From: Fen-1231 sp035286465
GTDB taxonomy: Bacteria; Gemmatimonadota; Gemmatimonadetes; Gemmatimonadales; Gemmatimonadaceae
Length of the DNA stretch: 31,710 nt
Reading direction: 5' to 3'
NCBI GenBank assembly: GCA_035286465.1
Contig: DATEDF010000112.1
Coordinates: forward strand, 1-31,710
Position numbers and translations under genes: made by a program. This document shows positions 22,922 through 31,169 of this stretch, piece after piece. The notes below the pieces were generated by a model. It did no database searches. It worked only from the letters and a program-made list of their open reading frames with translations, and was not told the origin of the DNA. Numbering within the stretch: the first letter of the stretch is position 1; each line of letters opens with the position of its first letter.

Positions 22922-24669
22922 CAGCGCTCCACGGCGTCGAGGCGCGTGAGCGCCGAGCGGATCGGGAGGATCGTTGCGGCGAGGCAGAGCAGCGCGGCGG
23001 CCCCGAAGCCCAGCACCATCTCGATGGGATTCGCGCGCGTGCCGAACGCGCGCGCCGCGACGAAGCCGTACACCGGACGCGCTTCCAGGATCACCACGCC
23101 GCCGATCACGGCCACGGAGGCCATCATGAAGAGCAGCCCCCCGAACGACGTCGGGATCTGCGCCGCGTTCTCCGTCTCGAACTGCGGATAGTGCGTGCCG
23201 AAGCCGATCGCCAGCCCGCTCACCGCGAATGTCATCATCGTGATCGTGAAGATCGAAACGAGAAACATGAAGTCGCTGACCTGCAGCATGTAGTCCGTCA
23301 CGCCGACGATGCCCACCGCGAGCACGAGGAGCGGTGCGGTCCCCACCCAGAACTTGGCCCAGAGCAGATCGCGCATCGCCATCGGGCTCGAGCGCAGCAG
23401 CCAGAGCGTGCGTCCCTCGAGCGAGACGCCGGGGAAGATGAAGCGCGCCGCGATGGACGCCAGCACGAAGCCCGCGAGCACGAGATTCAGGAACGGGATG
23501 ACGTTCCGCAGGAAGAACGTCACCCCCTCGGTCGTGAGGGGGAGGAACTTCACGTTGAAGACGTAGGCGATCACGAGGACCGCGAGGAGGATGAGCTGCG
23601 ACCACTGCGTCGTGTCGCGGAAGAAGAGCCGGAGCTCCTTCATGACCAGCTCTCGCCGGAGCACGCCGAGCGGCGCCAGGAGGCGCATCGTGACGCGCGA
23701 GAGGCGCGTGCCCCGCGCCCAGCGCCCCGCGCCCTCCTGCGCCTTGCTGAAGCCGTTGAGATACAGCGACCGGTGCACCAGCGCGCCCAGCACCACGAAC
23801 GCCGCCGCCGTCGCCCAGAGGAGGTACACCGCCAGCCAGTCCGGTTGCGCCGTGAGCACCCCCATCACGCTCCTCTGCACCCACTCCGAGGGGAGGAGCG
23901 GCGACGTCGGCGTGCGCAGGACCGACACGAAGTCCACGAGCGAGCGGAATCCCTCGGGGCGCGCGAGCTTCTCGGGGCGCACGAGCCGGAAGAGGAGCAC
24001 GATGCCGCCCGCGGTCATCACGGCGATCACGCTCAGGATGTCGCGGGTGCGGCGGGCGGGAAAGACGTTCACCAGGATGAGCGTGAGCGCGCTCCCGAGC
24101 ACCGACGGGATGATGAGGAACGGCACCATCACCGCGATTGCGAAGGGGCCAAACCCCCAGCCGCCGCCGTACACGACCCCGTACGCGGCGAGCATCGGAA
24201 CCGCCATCAGCGCCACCATCCAGCTCGAGGTGAGCACCGTCTCGAGGAGCTTCGCGACGTAGAGCCGCAGCCAGTCCACCGGCCCGGCGACGAGGAGGTC
24301 GAGGTCCTTCGACAGGAAGAAGCTCGAGAGCGCCGTGATCACGTTCGAGAGCAGGAGAATCGCGAAGAAGCTCACGAGGAGGAGCCCCAGCAGCTTGCCC
24401 GCGAGCAGCGGGCCGATCTCTTCGACGCCGCGGAAGTACGTGAGGAGCTTGTAGAGCACGCCGAAGATGAACGTCCAGAAGAGCAGCCCGACGGTCGCGA
24501 GGATCGCGAAGCGCGCGCCGCGCCCCTTCTCGCCCGCCATCGCGCGCGCGCGCGCGGTGAGCCACTTGGGCGCGAGCAGGTGCCGGAGCGCCGGGTCGGG
24601 CAGCTCGGCGGGCACGGCGATGCCCGTCACGGGCGTGAACCGCGGGAGCGCCTCAGGCGTCGAGGACAT
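22921..24669 (-). CDS. ABC exporter permease, ABC-2-like
   Basis: A 582-residue membrane protein with about a dozen hydrophobic helices, for example FAILATVGLLFWTFIFGVLY, LLGLLLVSFFAILLLSNVI, and a C-terminal set ending FGAAALLCLAATILPI. The soluble loop SKDLDLLVAGPVDWLRLYVAKLLE and the EGRTLWLLRSSPMAMRDLLWAKFW segment are typical of the putative ABC-exporter permease family related to the ABC-2 type. It is the membrane partner of the ATPase encoded immediately upstream, whose 3' end overlaps this gene by 17 bp. Substrate unknown; the neighbourhood gives no clear hint. Confidence 0.85.
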   Translation of the reverse strand: MSSTPEALPRFTPVTGIAVPAELPDPALRHLLAPKWLTARARAMAGEKGRGARFAILATVGLLFWTFIFGVLYKLLTYFRGVEEIGPLLAGKLLGLLLVSFFAILLLSNVITALSSFFLSKDLDLLVAGPVDWLRLYVAKLLETVLTSSWMVALMAVPMLAAYGVVYGGGWGFGPFAIAVMVPFLIIPSVLGSALTLILVNVFPARRTRDILSVIAVMTAGGIVLLFRLVRPEKLARPEGFRSLVDFVSVLRTPTSPLLPSEWVQRSVMGVLTAQPDWLAVYLLWATAAAFVVLGALVHRSLYLNGFSKAQEGAGRWARGTRLSRVTMRLLAPLGVLRRELVMKELRLFFRDTTQWSQLILLAVLVIAYVFNVKFLPLTTEGVTFFLRNVIPFLNLVLAGFVLASIAARFIFPGVSLEGRTLWLLRSSPMAMRDLLWAKFWVGTAPLLVLAVGIVGVTDYMLQVSDFMFLVSIFTITMMTFAVSGLAIGFGTHYPQFETENAAQIPTSFGGLLFMMASVAVIGGVVILEARPVYGFVAARAFGTRANPIEMVLGFGAAALLCLAATILPIRSALTRLDAVER

Positions 24670-25408
24670 CCACCAGGTTCCTCGCGGCGTTCTGGCCGGT
24701 CATCCGCAGGAAGATCTCCTCCAGTCCGCCCCCGTCCCGGGCGCCCGCGCGCAGCTCGTCCATCGTGCCGCAGGCCGCGATCCGGCCGACGTTGATGATC
24801 GCGATCCGGTCGCAGAGCGTCTCCGCGGCTTCGAGCGTGTGCGTGCTCATCATGATCGTGTGCCCGCGCCGCACGTACTCCGTGAACAGGTCGCGCAGGA
24901 TCTTGATGGACTTCGGGTCGAGTCCCACGTGCGGCTCGTCCACCACGATCACCTCGGGACGGTGCACGAACGCGGAGGAGACGATGAGCTTCTGGCGCAT
25001 GCCGTGCGAGTAGCTCTCCACCAGCTCGTCGCGCCACTCCTCGAGGTCGAAGAGCGCCATCAGCTCCCGCGCGCGGTGTTCCACCTTCTCCCCCTCCTGC
25101 CCGTAGAGCCCGGCGACGAACCGCAGGAACTCGGCGCCCGTCAGCTTCTCATAGATGAACGGACGGTCGGGGATGAACCCGAGCTTCGCCTTCGCGGCGA
25201 TCGGGTCCACCGCGATGTCCACGCCGCCGATCTTCACCGTGCCCGCCGTGGGTTTCAGGATGCCCGCGATCATCCGGAGCGTCGTCGTCTTGCCGGCGCC
25301 GTTGGGCCCGAGAAAGCCGAAGAGCTCCCCGCGGGGGACGACGAGGTCAATCGCGTCCACCGCGGTGAACGTGCCGAACTGCTTCGTGAGCCTCGCGAGC
25401 TCGATCAT
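24653..25408 (-). CDS. ABC transporter ATP-binding protein
   Basis: A 251-residue nucleotide-binding subunit powering the neighbouring permease. Walker A GPNGAGKTT is at 34-42, the Q-loop region is KLGFIPDRPFIYEKLTG, the signature reads SYSHGMRQKL instead of LSGGQ, Walker B is VIVVDEPHVGLDP, and the switch His is in MMSTHTLEAAE. The degenerate signature (SHGMRQ) is common in ABC-2-type exporters. The gene overlaps the permease start by 17 bp and starts 28 bp after the transglutaminase-like gene stop. Confidence 0.93.
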   Translation of the reverse strand: MIELARLTKQFGTFTAVDAIDLVVPRGELFGFLGPNGAGKTTTLRMIAGILKPTAGTVKIGGVDIAVDPIAAKAKLGFIPDRPFIYEKLTGAEFLRFVAGLYGQEGEKVEHRARELMALFDLEEWRDELVESYSHGMRQKLIVSSAFVHRPEVIVVDEPHVGLDPKSIKILRDLFTEYVRRGHTIMMSTHTLEAAETLCDRIAIINVGRIAACGTMDELRAGARDGGGLEEIFLRMTGQNAARNLVDVLDA

Positions 25409-25436
25409 CGCCCGGCGCGCCCGGACAGCCGATGGG

Positions 25437-27047
25437 TCATCTGGCCTCCACCACCTGGATCTTCAGGGTGCCGATGAGCCGCACCAGCTCGGTCTGCCGC
25501 GCCAGCCCGCCGACGATGAAGCGGAGGTGCGCGGCATCCGCGGGGAACTGGCCGAAGGTCGGGTCCACCGCCACCCAGTCGCGCAGGTAGACTTCGGGCC
25601 ACGCGTGGTAGTAGAACTTGCCGCGCACGTAGGCGAGCCCGGTCGTGATGCGCGCGGGAATGCCGGCCGCGCGCGCCAGCGCGACGTAGAGCTGCGTGTG
25701 CTCGTTGCAGTCTCCCCGGCGCGTGCGCAGCACCTGGAGGGCGTTCGGCACGCTGAACGTCACTTCCTTCCGGAGCGAGTCATGGACCCAGCGGGTGATC
25801 TTCTCGGCGATCACGCGCGGGTCGCGGTCGAGTCCGGCGATCCCCGTGGCGAGCCGGACGATCGCGCTGTCGTGCGCCTGGAGGAGGGGCTCGTCCGAGA
25901 GCTCGGCGCGGAAGCGCGCCCTGATGCGCTCGACGTTCGTGAGCAACGACCAGTCGGCGGCCAGGGCGTCGCTCGCCTCCCGCCGCACGCGCAAGGTGTC
26001 TCCCGTGAGCGTCTGGCGCCCGCCGTTCAGATCGTAGCCCCTGAGGTCCACCGCGGAGAGGCGCACCGCCAGCGAGGAGAGGCGCGAGCGCCCGAGCGCG
26101 GCCCCGGCCGAGATCGCCGTGCGCTCGAGGATGTCGTTCGCGCCCGCGCCGGCGCTGGCCGCCGTCGCCCGGTCGCGCGCGATGCGCCAGTTCTCGAAGG
26201 CGATCTCGTAGGCCATCCGCCTGAGCGTGATGCCGCCCGGTTGCGTGCTCTCGACCACGCGACCCTGCGCATCCACCCAGCCCGAGAACCCGCCGCTGGC
26301 TTCCTCCGGAGCCACCCGCCACGCCCGCACCGTGTCCGTGAGCGCGCTCACCCACTCGCGCCGGGTCGTATCGAAGGCGGCGCTGTCAACGAGCGTGAAC
26401 AGCGACTCGGCCCGGATCCGGAGCCGCACGCTTCCCGCGGCCATCGTCGTCGGATCGAACGTCGGGAGCACGTACTGCTTTCCGACCTTTGGCGTCTCGC
26501 CCAGCGCGACGGCGAGCGGCACCAGCGTCGGCAGGAGGATCGGCCCGCGCACCGCGATGCGTTGGCTGTCGGGCGTCGCGCCGCCCGAGGCGAGCGCGAC
26601 GACCACCGCCGTGTCGCCCTCCGCGCGCCCACTCACGCGGATCGGCGCGCCCTCGGACTGCACCTGCACGTCGAAGGTCCGGAGCGCGAGGCCGCGCGAG
26701 AGCCGGACGACCGAGCGCGCCGACGCGCGCCGCATCGTGCCGGCGATCGGGAGGTCGGCGACGAAGTAGTCCACGACGTCAATCCCCGTCGTCAGCGTGT
26801 CGATGGTACTCGACGCGAAGCCGATCTGCCGGCCGCCCTGCTCGACCGTGAAGAACGTCGCGCCCGGGCTGATGCGGAGCGCCGCCTCGGCGAGCCGCTG
26901 GGTGCGCGGCACGAAGAACTCGCGCCGGACGAGGAGCGCGAGTCCGGCGCCCCACGCGACGAGAATCGCGACGGCGGCGGCGGTGCGCGTGAGCCCTCGC
27001 CGCGCGGCGCGCCGCGCGACCCGGCCACTGACGGCGCCCGGAACCAC
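25437..27047 (-). CDS. Membrane-anchored transglutaminase-like protein
   Basis: A 536-residue protein with an arginine-rich N-terminus, one transmembrane helix (TAAAVAILVAWGAGLALLV, about 22-40) and a large extracytoplasmic part. The C-terminal transglutaminase/protease-like domain has the full catalytic triad: Cys447 in RRGDCNEHTQL, His481 in FYYHAWPEVY and Asp495 in VAVDPTFGQ. The middle region is beta-rich with no recognised domain. Such proteins act as cysteine proteases, cross-linkers or deamidases outside the cytoplasm; the substrate is unknown. GTG 27047 lies 5 bp after the TPR gene stop, which supports it as the start. It may act on, or be linked to, whatever the downstream ABC exporter moves. 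Confidence 0.85.
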   Translation of the reverse strand: MVPGAVSGRVARRAARRGLTRTAAAVAILVAWGAGLALLVRREFFVPRTQRLAEAALRISPGATFFTVEQGGRQIGFASSTIDTLTTGIDVVDYFVADLPIAGTMRRASARSVVRLSRGLALRTFDVQVQSEGAPIRVSGRAEGDTAVVVALASGGATPDSQRIAVRGPILLPTLVPLAVALGETPKVGKQYVLPTFDPTTMAAGSVRLRIRAESLFTLVDSAAFDTTRREWVSALTDTVRAWRVAPEEASGGFSGWVDAQGRVVESTQPGGITLRRMAYEIAFENWRIARDRATAASAGAGANDILERTAISAGAALGRSRLSSLAVRLSAVDLRGYDLNGGRQTLTGDTLRVRREASDALAADWSLLTNVERIRARFRAELSDEPLLQAHDSAIVRLATGIAGLDRDPRVIAEKITRWVHDSLRKEVTFSVPNALQVLRTRRGDCNEHTQLYVALARAAGIPARITTGLAYVRGKFYYHAWPEVYLRDWVAVDPTFGQFPADAAHLRFIVGGLARQTELVRLIGTLKIQVVEAR

Positions 27048-27052
27048 GGACG

Positions 27053-27949
27053 CTACCCGCTCTGCGCGTCGCGCGCGCGCCGGTAGAAGGCGGCGGCGTC
27101 GCCGGGCCGCCCCATCCGGTCGAGGACGATCCCGACGCTCTTGAGGGCGCGGAAGTTGGCCGGCTCGAGCTCGGCGGCGCGCTGGTAGGCCCGCAGCGCA
27201 TCGTCGAGGCGGTCGAGCTTGTTGAGCGCCTCACCGAGGTAGAAATGCGCCGGCGCCGAGGCGGGATCGAGCGTCGCGACCTTCTCGAGGGGCTCCACGG
27301 CGTCGCGCCACTTGGCGCGGCGGCAGGCGAGGATCCCCTGCTGCAACAGCACGTCGGGGTCCTCGGCGCGCAGCTTCGCCGCGCGCCGGAGCTCCGCTTC
27401 GGCGTCATCGTAGCGCAGCCGTCCGCTCAGGATCTTCGCCCGTGCACAGCGCAGCGCCACGCCGTCCGCACCGGCGTCAATGGTGCGCTTGAGCGCGTGC
27501 AGCGCGCCCTCGATGTTGCCGCGCTTGTCGAGCGCGGTCGCGAGCGCGATCGCGGTCCTCGCGTCGCCCGGATGCGCCTCGTGGATGCTCTTCAGCTCCT
27601 CGAGCGCGGGCAGCGGCGTGGGCGGCGTGACCGGGCGCTGCGCGATGGACGGCGTCCGGAGCGCCCGGAGCGGCGGCGCGGGCGGCGGCGTCACGGGCGC
27701 GACCGGCGTGCTCGCCACGAGCGTGGCGCCCGGGCGAGCCTCGGCCTCGTCGGCCGCGTCGTACCACCACTCGCCGCACACCGGCGGCTCGCGCACGAGG
27801 AGCGGGGCCTCCCCCTCGACGCCTTCGGCCGCCGCCGACTCCCCGAACGGCAGGAGCGGCGTGCCTTCGAACGCGCCGAGCGGAAGCTGCTCAGGGTCGT
27901 TCGACGGAATCTCCGCGGGCGGCACGCGGTCCGGCATCCCCGGCGTCAC
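27053..27949 (-). CDS. TPR-repeat protein with proline-rich N-terminal part
   Basis: About 298 residues. The first 110 are disordered and proline/alanine-rich (PVAPVTPPPAPPLRALR), with a short conserved-looking CGEWWYDAADEAE. From about residue 125 to the end there are five or more TPR units (GNIEGALHALKRTIDAG, LRYDDAEAELRRAAKL, AKWRDAVEPLEKVATLDPASAPAHF, DRLDDALRAYQRAAELEPANF, GRPGDAAAFYRRARD). Its GTG start at 27949 overlaps the cutA stop as GTGA; an in-frame ATG at 27937 is the alternative. No signal peptide is seen. Probably a scaffold; partner unknown. Confidence 0.78.
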   Translation of the reverse strand: MTPGMPDRVPPAEIPSNDPEQLPLGAFEGTPLLPFGESAAAEGVEGEAPLLVREPPVCGEWWYDAADEAEARPGATLVASTPVAPVTPPPAPPLRALRTPSIAQRPVTPPTPLPALEELKSIHEAHPGDARTAIALATALDKRGNIEGALHALKRTIDAGADGVALRCARAKILSGRLRYDDAEAELRRAAKLRAEDPDVLLQQGILACRRAKWRDAVEPLEKVATLDPASAPAHFYLGEALNKLDRLDDALRAYQRAAELEPANFRALKSVGIVLDRMGRPGDAAAFYRRARDAQSG

Positions 27950-28281
27950 GCGATGGCGAGGGAAGTCTCGCCGGCGAGCCAGTCGAGGTACTTCGCGTTT
28001 CCCGCCGCCACCGGGAGCGCGAGCAGCTCGGGCACCTGATACGGATGCAGCTCGCCGAAGGCGGATTCGAGCGCGGCGAGGCACGCCGAGCGCGTCTTGA
28101 GCAGCACGACGGTCTCTTGCTCGTCCGCGAGCCGGCCGTCCCAGCGGTAGAGCGAGCGCGCCCCCGGGAGGAGCGTGCCGCACGCGATGAGCCGCCGCTC
28201 GAGCAGCACGCGCACGAGCGTCTCCGCCTCGGCCGCCGAGGACACCGTGGTGAGCACGACGAGCGCATCGGTGTGGGGCAT
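27946..28281 (-). CDS. cutA: CutA family divalent-ion tolerance protein
   Basis: A 111-residue trimeric protein of the CutA1 family, first linked to copper tolerance in E. coli, but whose real function is still debated. Family marks are VVLTTVSSAAEAETLVRVLLERRLIACGTLLPGARSLYRWDGRL, the ETVVLLKT strand and HPYQVPELLALPV near the end. The length is normal. It is the first gene of a six-gene minus-strand run (cutA, TPR, transglutaminase-like, ABC ATPase, ABC permease, GNAT) and is divergent from uvrA with a 65-bp gap that carries an inverted repeat. Confidence 0.93.
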   Translation of the reverse strand: MPHTDALVVLTTVSSAAEAETLVRVLLERRLIACGTLLPGARSLYRWDGRLADEQETVVLLKTRSACLAALESAFGELHPYQVPELLALPVAAGNAKYLDWLAGETSLAIA

Positions 28282-28283
28282 TC

Positions 28284-28321
28284 CAGCGGGGAAATCTATA
28301 GGTGACGCTTGTTTCCCGCTG
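28284..28321. promoter_or_regulatory. Inverted repeat between cutA and uvrA
   Basis: CAGCGGGGAAA (28284-28294) and TTTCCCGCTG (28312-28321) are reverse complements except for one extra G, with 17 bases between them that include TCTATA. The arms are about two helical turns apart and fill most of the 65-bp divergent gap. This would suit an operator for a dimeric regulator controlling both genes. An RNA hairpin is the alternative. Confidence 0.45.
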
Positions 28322-28346
28322 CGGGCGCCGTCAGCTTACGCAGGCT

Positions 28347-31169
28347 ATGCCCGAAGACGCGCTCATCGTCCGCGGCGCCCGCGAGCACAACCTCAAGAAC
28401 ATTGACGTCACGATCCCGCGCGACCTTCTGACGGTCATCACGGGACTCTCCGGCTCGGGAAAGAGCTCGCTCGCGTTCGACACCATCTTCGCCGAGGGGC
28501 AACGGCGCTACGTCGAGTCGCTCTCGGCGTATGCGCGGCAGTTCCTCGGGTTGATGGAGAAGCCCGACGTGGATGCGATCGAGGGGCTTTCGCCCGCGAT
28601 CTCGATCGAGCAGAAGTCCGCGGGCCACAACCCGCGCTCCACCGTCGGCACGGTCACCGAGGTCTACGACTACCTCCGGCTGCTCTACGCGCGCGCCGGT
28701 ACGCCGCACTGCCCCAACTGCGGCCGGCCCGTGGAACGACAGAGCCCCGGCCAGATCGCCGACACCGTGCTCGGGTGGCGGGAAGGCACGCGCATCGACG
28801 TGCTCGCGCCCCTCGTGCGCGGGCGGAAGGGGGAGTTCCGCGAGCTGTTCGAGTCGGCGCGCAGGCAGGGGTTCGTGCGCGCCGTGGTGGACGGCGCGGT
28901 CGTCGAGCTTGCCGATCCGCCGAAACTCAACCGCCGCGTGAATCACGACGTGTCGGTGGTCGTGGACCGGCTCAGCGTGCGCGTGAGCGACCGGGGCCGG
29001 CTCGCCGATTCCGTGGAGACGGCCCTGCGGCTCGCCGACGGGCTCGTGGAGATCGTGCGGTCCGGCGAGGGACAAGGGACAAGTCTCTTCAGCGAGAAGT
29101 ACGGTTGCCCCGCCTGCGGCCTCTCGTTGCCCGAGCTCGAGCCGCGACACTTCTCCTTCAACTCGCCGTTCGGGGCGTGCCCCACCTGCAGCGGGCTCGG
29201 CACGCGGCGCACCGCGAGTGCCGAGCTGGTCCTCGGCGATCCCAGCATCTCGCTCCTCGAGGGCGTGGTGCTCCCCTGGGGCGAGCCCGACGGCTATCTC
29301 CGCCGTGTGATCCTCCCGGGGCTCGCGAGGCAGCTTCGCTTTGACCTGAACACGCCGTGGGGCGCGCTCCCGGCGCGCGTGCAGGAGATCCTCCTCACCG
29401 GGGTGCCGAAGAAGCGGGGCGAGGCCGAGACGGTGGGGAAGTGGGAAGGGATCCTCGCGAACGTCCAGCGCCGGTACAACGAGACGACGAGCGACGCGAT
29501 CCGCGCGGAGTTCCAGGAGTACATGGTCGTCGCGGTCTGCCCGTCGTGCCGTGGGATGCGCCTCAAGCCCGAGTCGCTCGCCGTCACCGTCCTCGGGAAG
29601 AACATCGGCGAGTTCGGCGCGCTGGCGGTGAGCGAGGCGCACGCGTTCGTCGAGTCCATGCCGCTGCGCGCGCCGGGCAAGCCCGGGCTCGACGCCGACA
29701 TCGCGGGGCCGATCCTCAAGGAAGTGCGCGAGCGGCTCCGCTTCCTCGTGGACGTCGGGCTCGACTATCTGACCCTGAACCGGAGCGCGGAGTCGCTCTC
29801 GGGGGGCGAAGCGCAACGCATCCGCCTCGCCACGCAGATCGGCTCGCGGCTCGTCGGCGTGCTCTACATCCTCGACGAGCCCAGCATCGGGCTCCACCAG
29901 CGGGACAACGCGCGGCTCCTCGCGACGCTCAAGCGACTCCGCGACCTCGGCAACACCGTGCTTGTCGTCGAGCACGACGAGGAGACCATCCGCGCCGCGG
30001 ACCACCTGATTGACCTGGGGCCGGGTGCCGGCAAGCACGGGGGCGAGGTGATCGCCTCCGGGACGGTGGACGAGGTGCTGCGGAACCCCGGTTCCATCAC
30101 CGCGCAGTACCTGAACGGCACGCGACGGATCGCGATGCCGGCCGCGCGCCGCGCGCGTGACGACCGCCGCGTGCTCGTGGTCGAGGGCGCGCGCGAGCAC
30201 AACCTGCGCGACATCACCTTCGAGCTCCCGCTCGGCCTCTTCGTGGCGGTCACGGGTGTAAGCGGCTCCGGCAAGTCCACACTCATCGAAGACATCCTCC
30301 ACCGCGCGCTCGCGCGGCACTTCTCCCGCGCGCGCGTCGTGCCGGGCGCGTACCGGCGGCTCACGGGACTCGAGCACCTCGACAAGGTGATTGACATTGA
30401 TCAGAGCCCCATCGGCCGGACGCCACGCTCCAATCCGGCGACGTACACGGGCCTCTTCACGCCCATTCGCGAGCTGTTCGCGGAAATGCCGGAGGCCAGG
30501 CTGCGCGGCTACGGGCCCGGTCGCTTCTCGTTCAACGTCAAGGGCGGGCGGTGCGAGGCGTGTCAGGGGGACGGCCTCGTGAAGATCGAGATGCACTTCC
30601 TCCCCGACGTCTATGTGACGTGCGAGGTCTGCAAGGCGAAGCGCTACAACCGGGAGACGCTGGAGGTCCGCTACAAGGGCAAGAACATCGCCGAGGTGCT
30701 CGACATGACCGTGGCCGAGGCGCTCGAATTCTTCGAGCCCGTGCCGCCCATCAAGCAGAAGCTCCGGACACTGCACGACGTGGGGCTGGACTACATCCGG
30801 CTCGGCCAGTCCGCCACGACGCTGTCGGGGGGCGAGGCCCAGCGCGTGAAGCTCGCCACGGAGCTCTCCCGGCGGGCCACCGGCCGCACGCTCTACATCC
30901 TCGACGAGCCCACGACGGGGCTCCACTTCGCCGACATCCGGCGGCTGCTGGACGTGCTCAACGCGCTGGTGGACCAGGGCAACACCGTGGTGATCATCGA
31001 GCACAACCTGGACGTCATCAAGACCGCCGACTGGATCATCGACCTGGGGCCCGAGGGGGGCGACGAGGGAGGACGGGTCATCGCCACCGGCACGCCGGAG
31101 GAGGTGGCTGCCCAGACCGACCGCTCCTACACCGGCCAGTTCCTCCAGCGCATCCTCTGCCGCCCGTGA
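28347..31169 (+). CDS. uvrA: Excinuclease ABC subunit A
   Basis: The 940-residue damage-recognition ATPase of nucleotide excision repair, working with UvrB and UvrC. The first Walker A is TGLSGSGKSS (32-41), followed by the UvrB-contact region, zinc module 1 (CPACGLSL...ACPTCSGLG), signature LSGGEAQRIRLATQIG and Walker B YILDEPSIGLHQRD. The second half shows TGVSGSGKSTL, zinc module 2 (CEACQGDG...CEVCKAKRYN), LSGGEAQRVKLATELS and YILDEPTTGLHFADI. ATG 28347 is chosen because MPEDALIVRGAREHNL matches UvrA N-termini and gives the standard length; a GTG at 28302 adds unsupported residues. The stop overlaps the pyruvate kinase start (GTGA). Confidence 0.97.
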   Translation: MPEDALIVRGAREHNLKNIDVTIPRDLLTVITGLSGSGKSSLAFDTIFAEGQRRYVESLSAYARQFLGLMEKPDVDAIEGLSPAISIEQKSAGHNPRSTVGTVTEVYDYLRLLYARAGTPHCPNCGRPVERQSPGQIADTVLGWREGTRIDVLAPLVRGRKGEFRELFESARRQGFVRAVVDGAVVELADPPKLNRRVNHDVSVVVDRLSVRVSDRGRLADSVETALRLADGLVEIVRSGEGQGTSLFSEKYGCPACGLSLPELEPRHFSFNSPFGACPTCSGLGTRRTASAELVLGDPSISLLEGVVLPWGEPDGYLRRVILPGLARQLRFDLNTPWGALPARVQEILLTGVPKKRGEAETVGKWEGILANVQRRYNETTSDAIRAEFQEYMVVAVCPSCRGMRLKPESLAVTVLGKNIGEFGALAVSEAHAFVESMPLRAPGKPGLDADIAGPILKEVRERLRFLVDVGLDYLTLNRSAESLSGGEAQRIRLATQIGSRLVGVLYILDEPSIGLHQRDNARLLATLKRLRDLGNTVLVVEHDEETIRAADHLIDLGPGAGKHGGEVIASGTVDEVLRNPGSITAQYLNGTRRIAMPAARRARDDRRVLVVEGAREHNLRDITFELPLGLFVAVTGVSGSGKSTLIEDILHRALARHFSRARVVPGAYRRLTGLEHLDKVIDIDQSPIGRTPRSNPATYTGLFTPIRELFAEMPEARLRGYGPGRFSFNVKGGRCEACQGDGLVKIEMHFLPDVYVTCEVCKAKRYNRETLEVRYKGKNIAEVLDMTVAEALEFFEPVPPIKQKLRTLHDVGLDYIRLGQSATTLSGGEAQRVKLATELSRRATGRTLYILDEPTTGLHFADIRRLLDVLNALVDQGNTVVIIEHNLDVIKTADWIIDLGPEGGDEGGRVIATGTPEEVAAQTDRSYTGQFLQRILCRP

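Noticed and set aside
23191..24795. Long plus-strand frame opposite the ABC permease
   Set aside because: The product is an Arg/Glu/His-rich string; the minus strand gives a typical multi-helix permease.
28296..31004. 900-codon open frame antisense to uvrA
   Set aside because: It mirrors uvrA codon by codon, has no domain and biased composition; uvrA itself is complete with all motifs.
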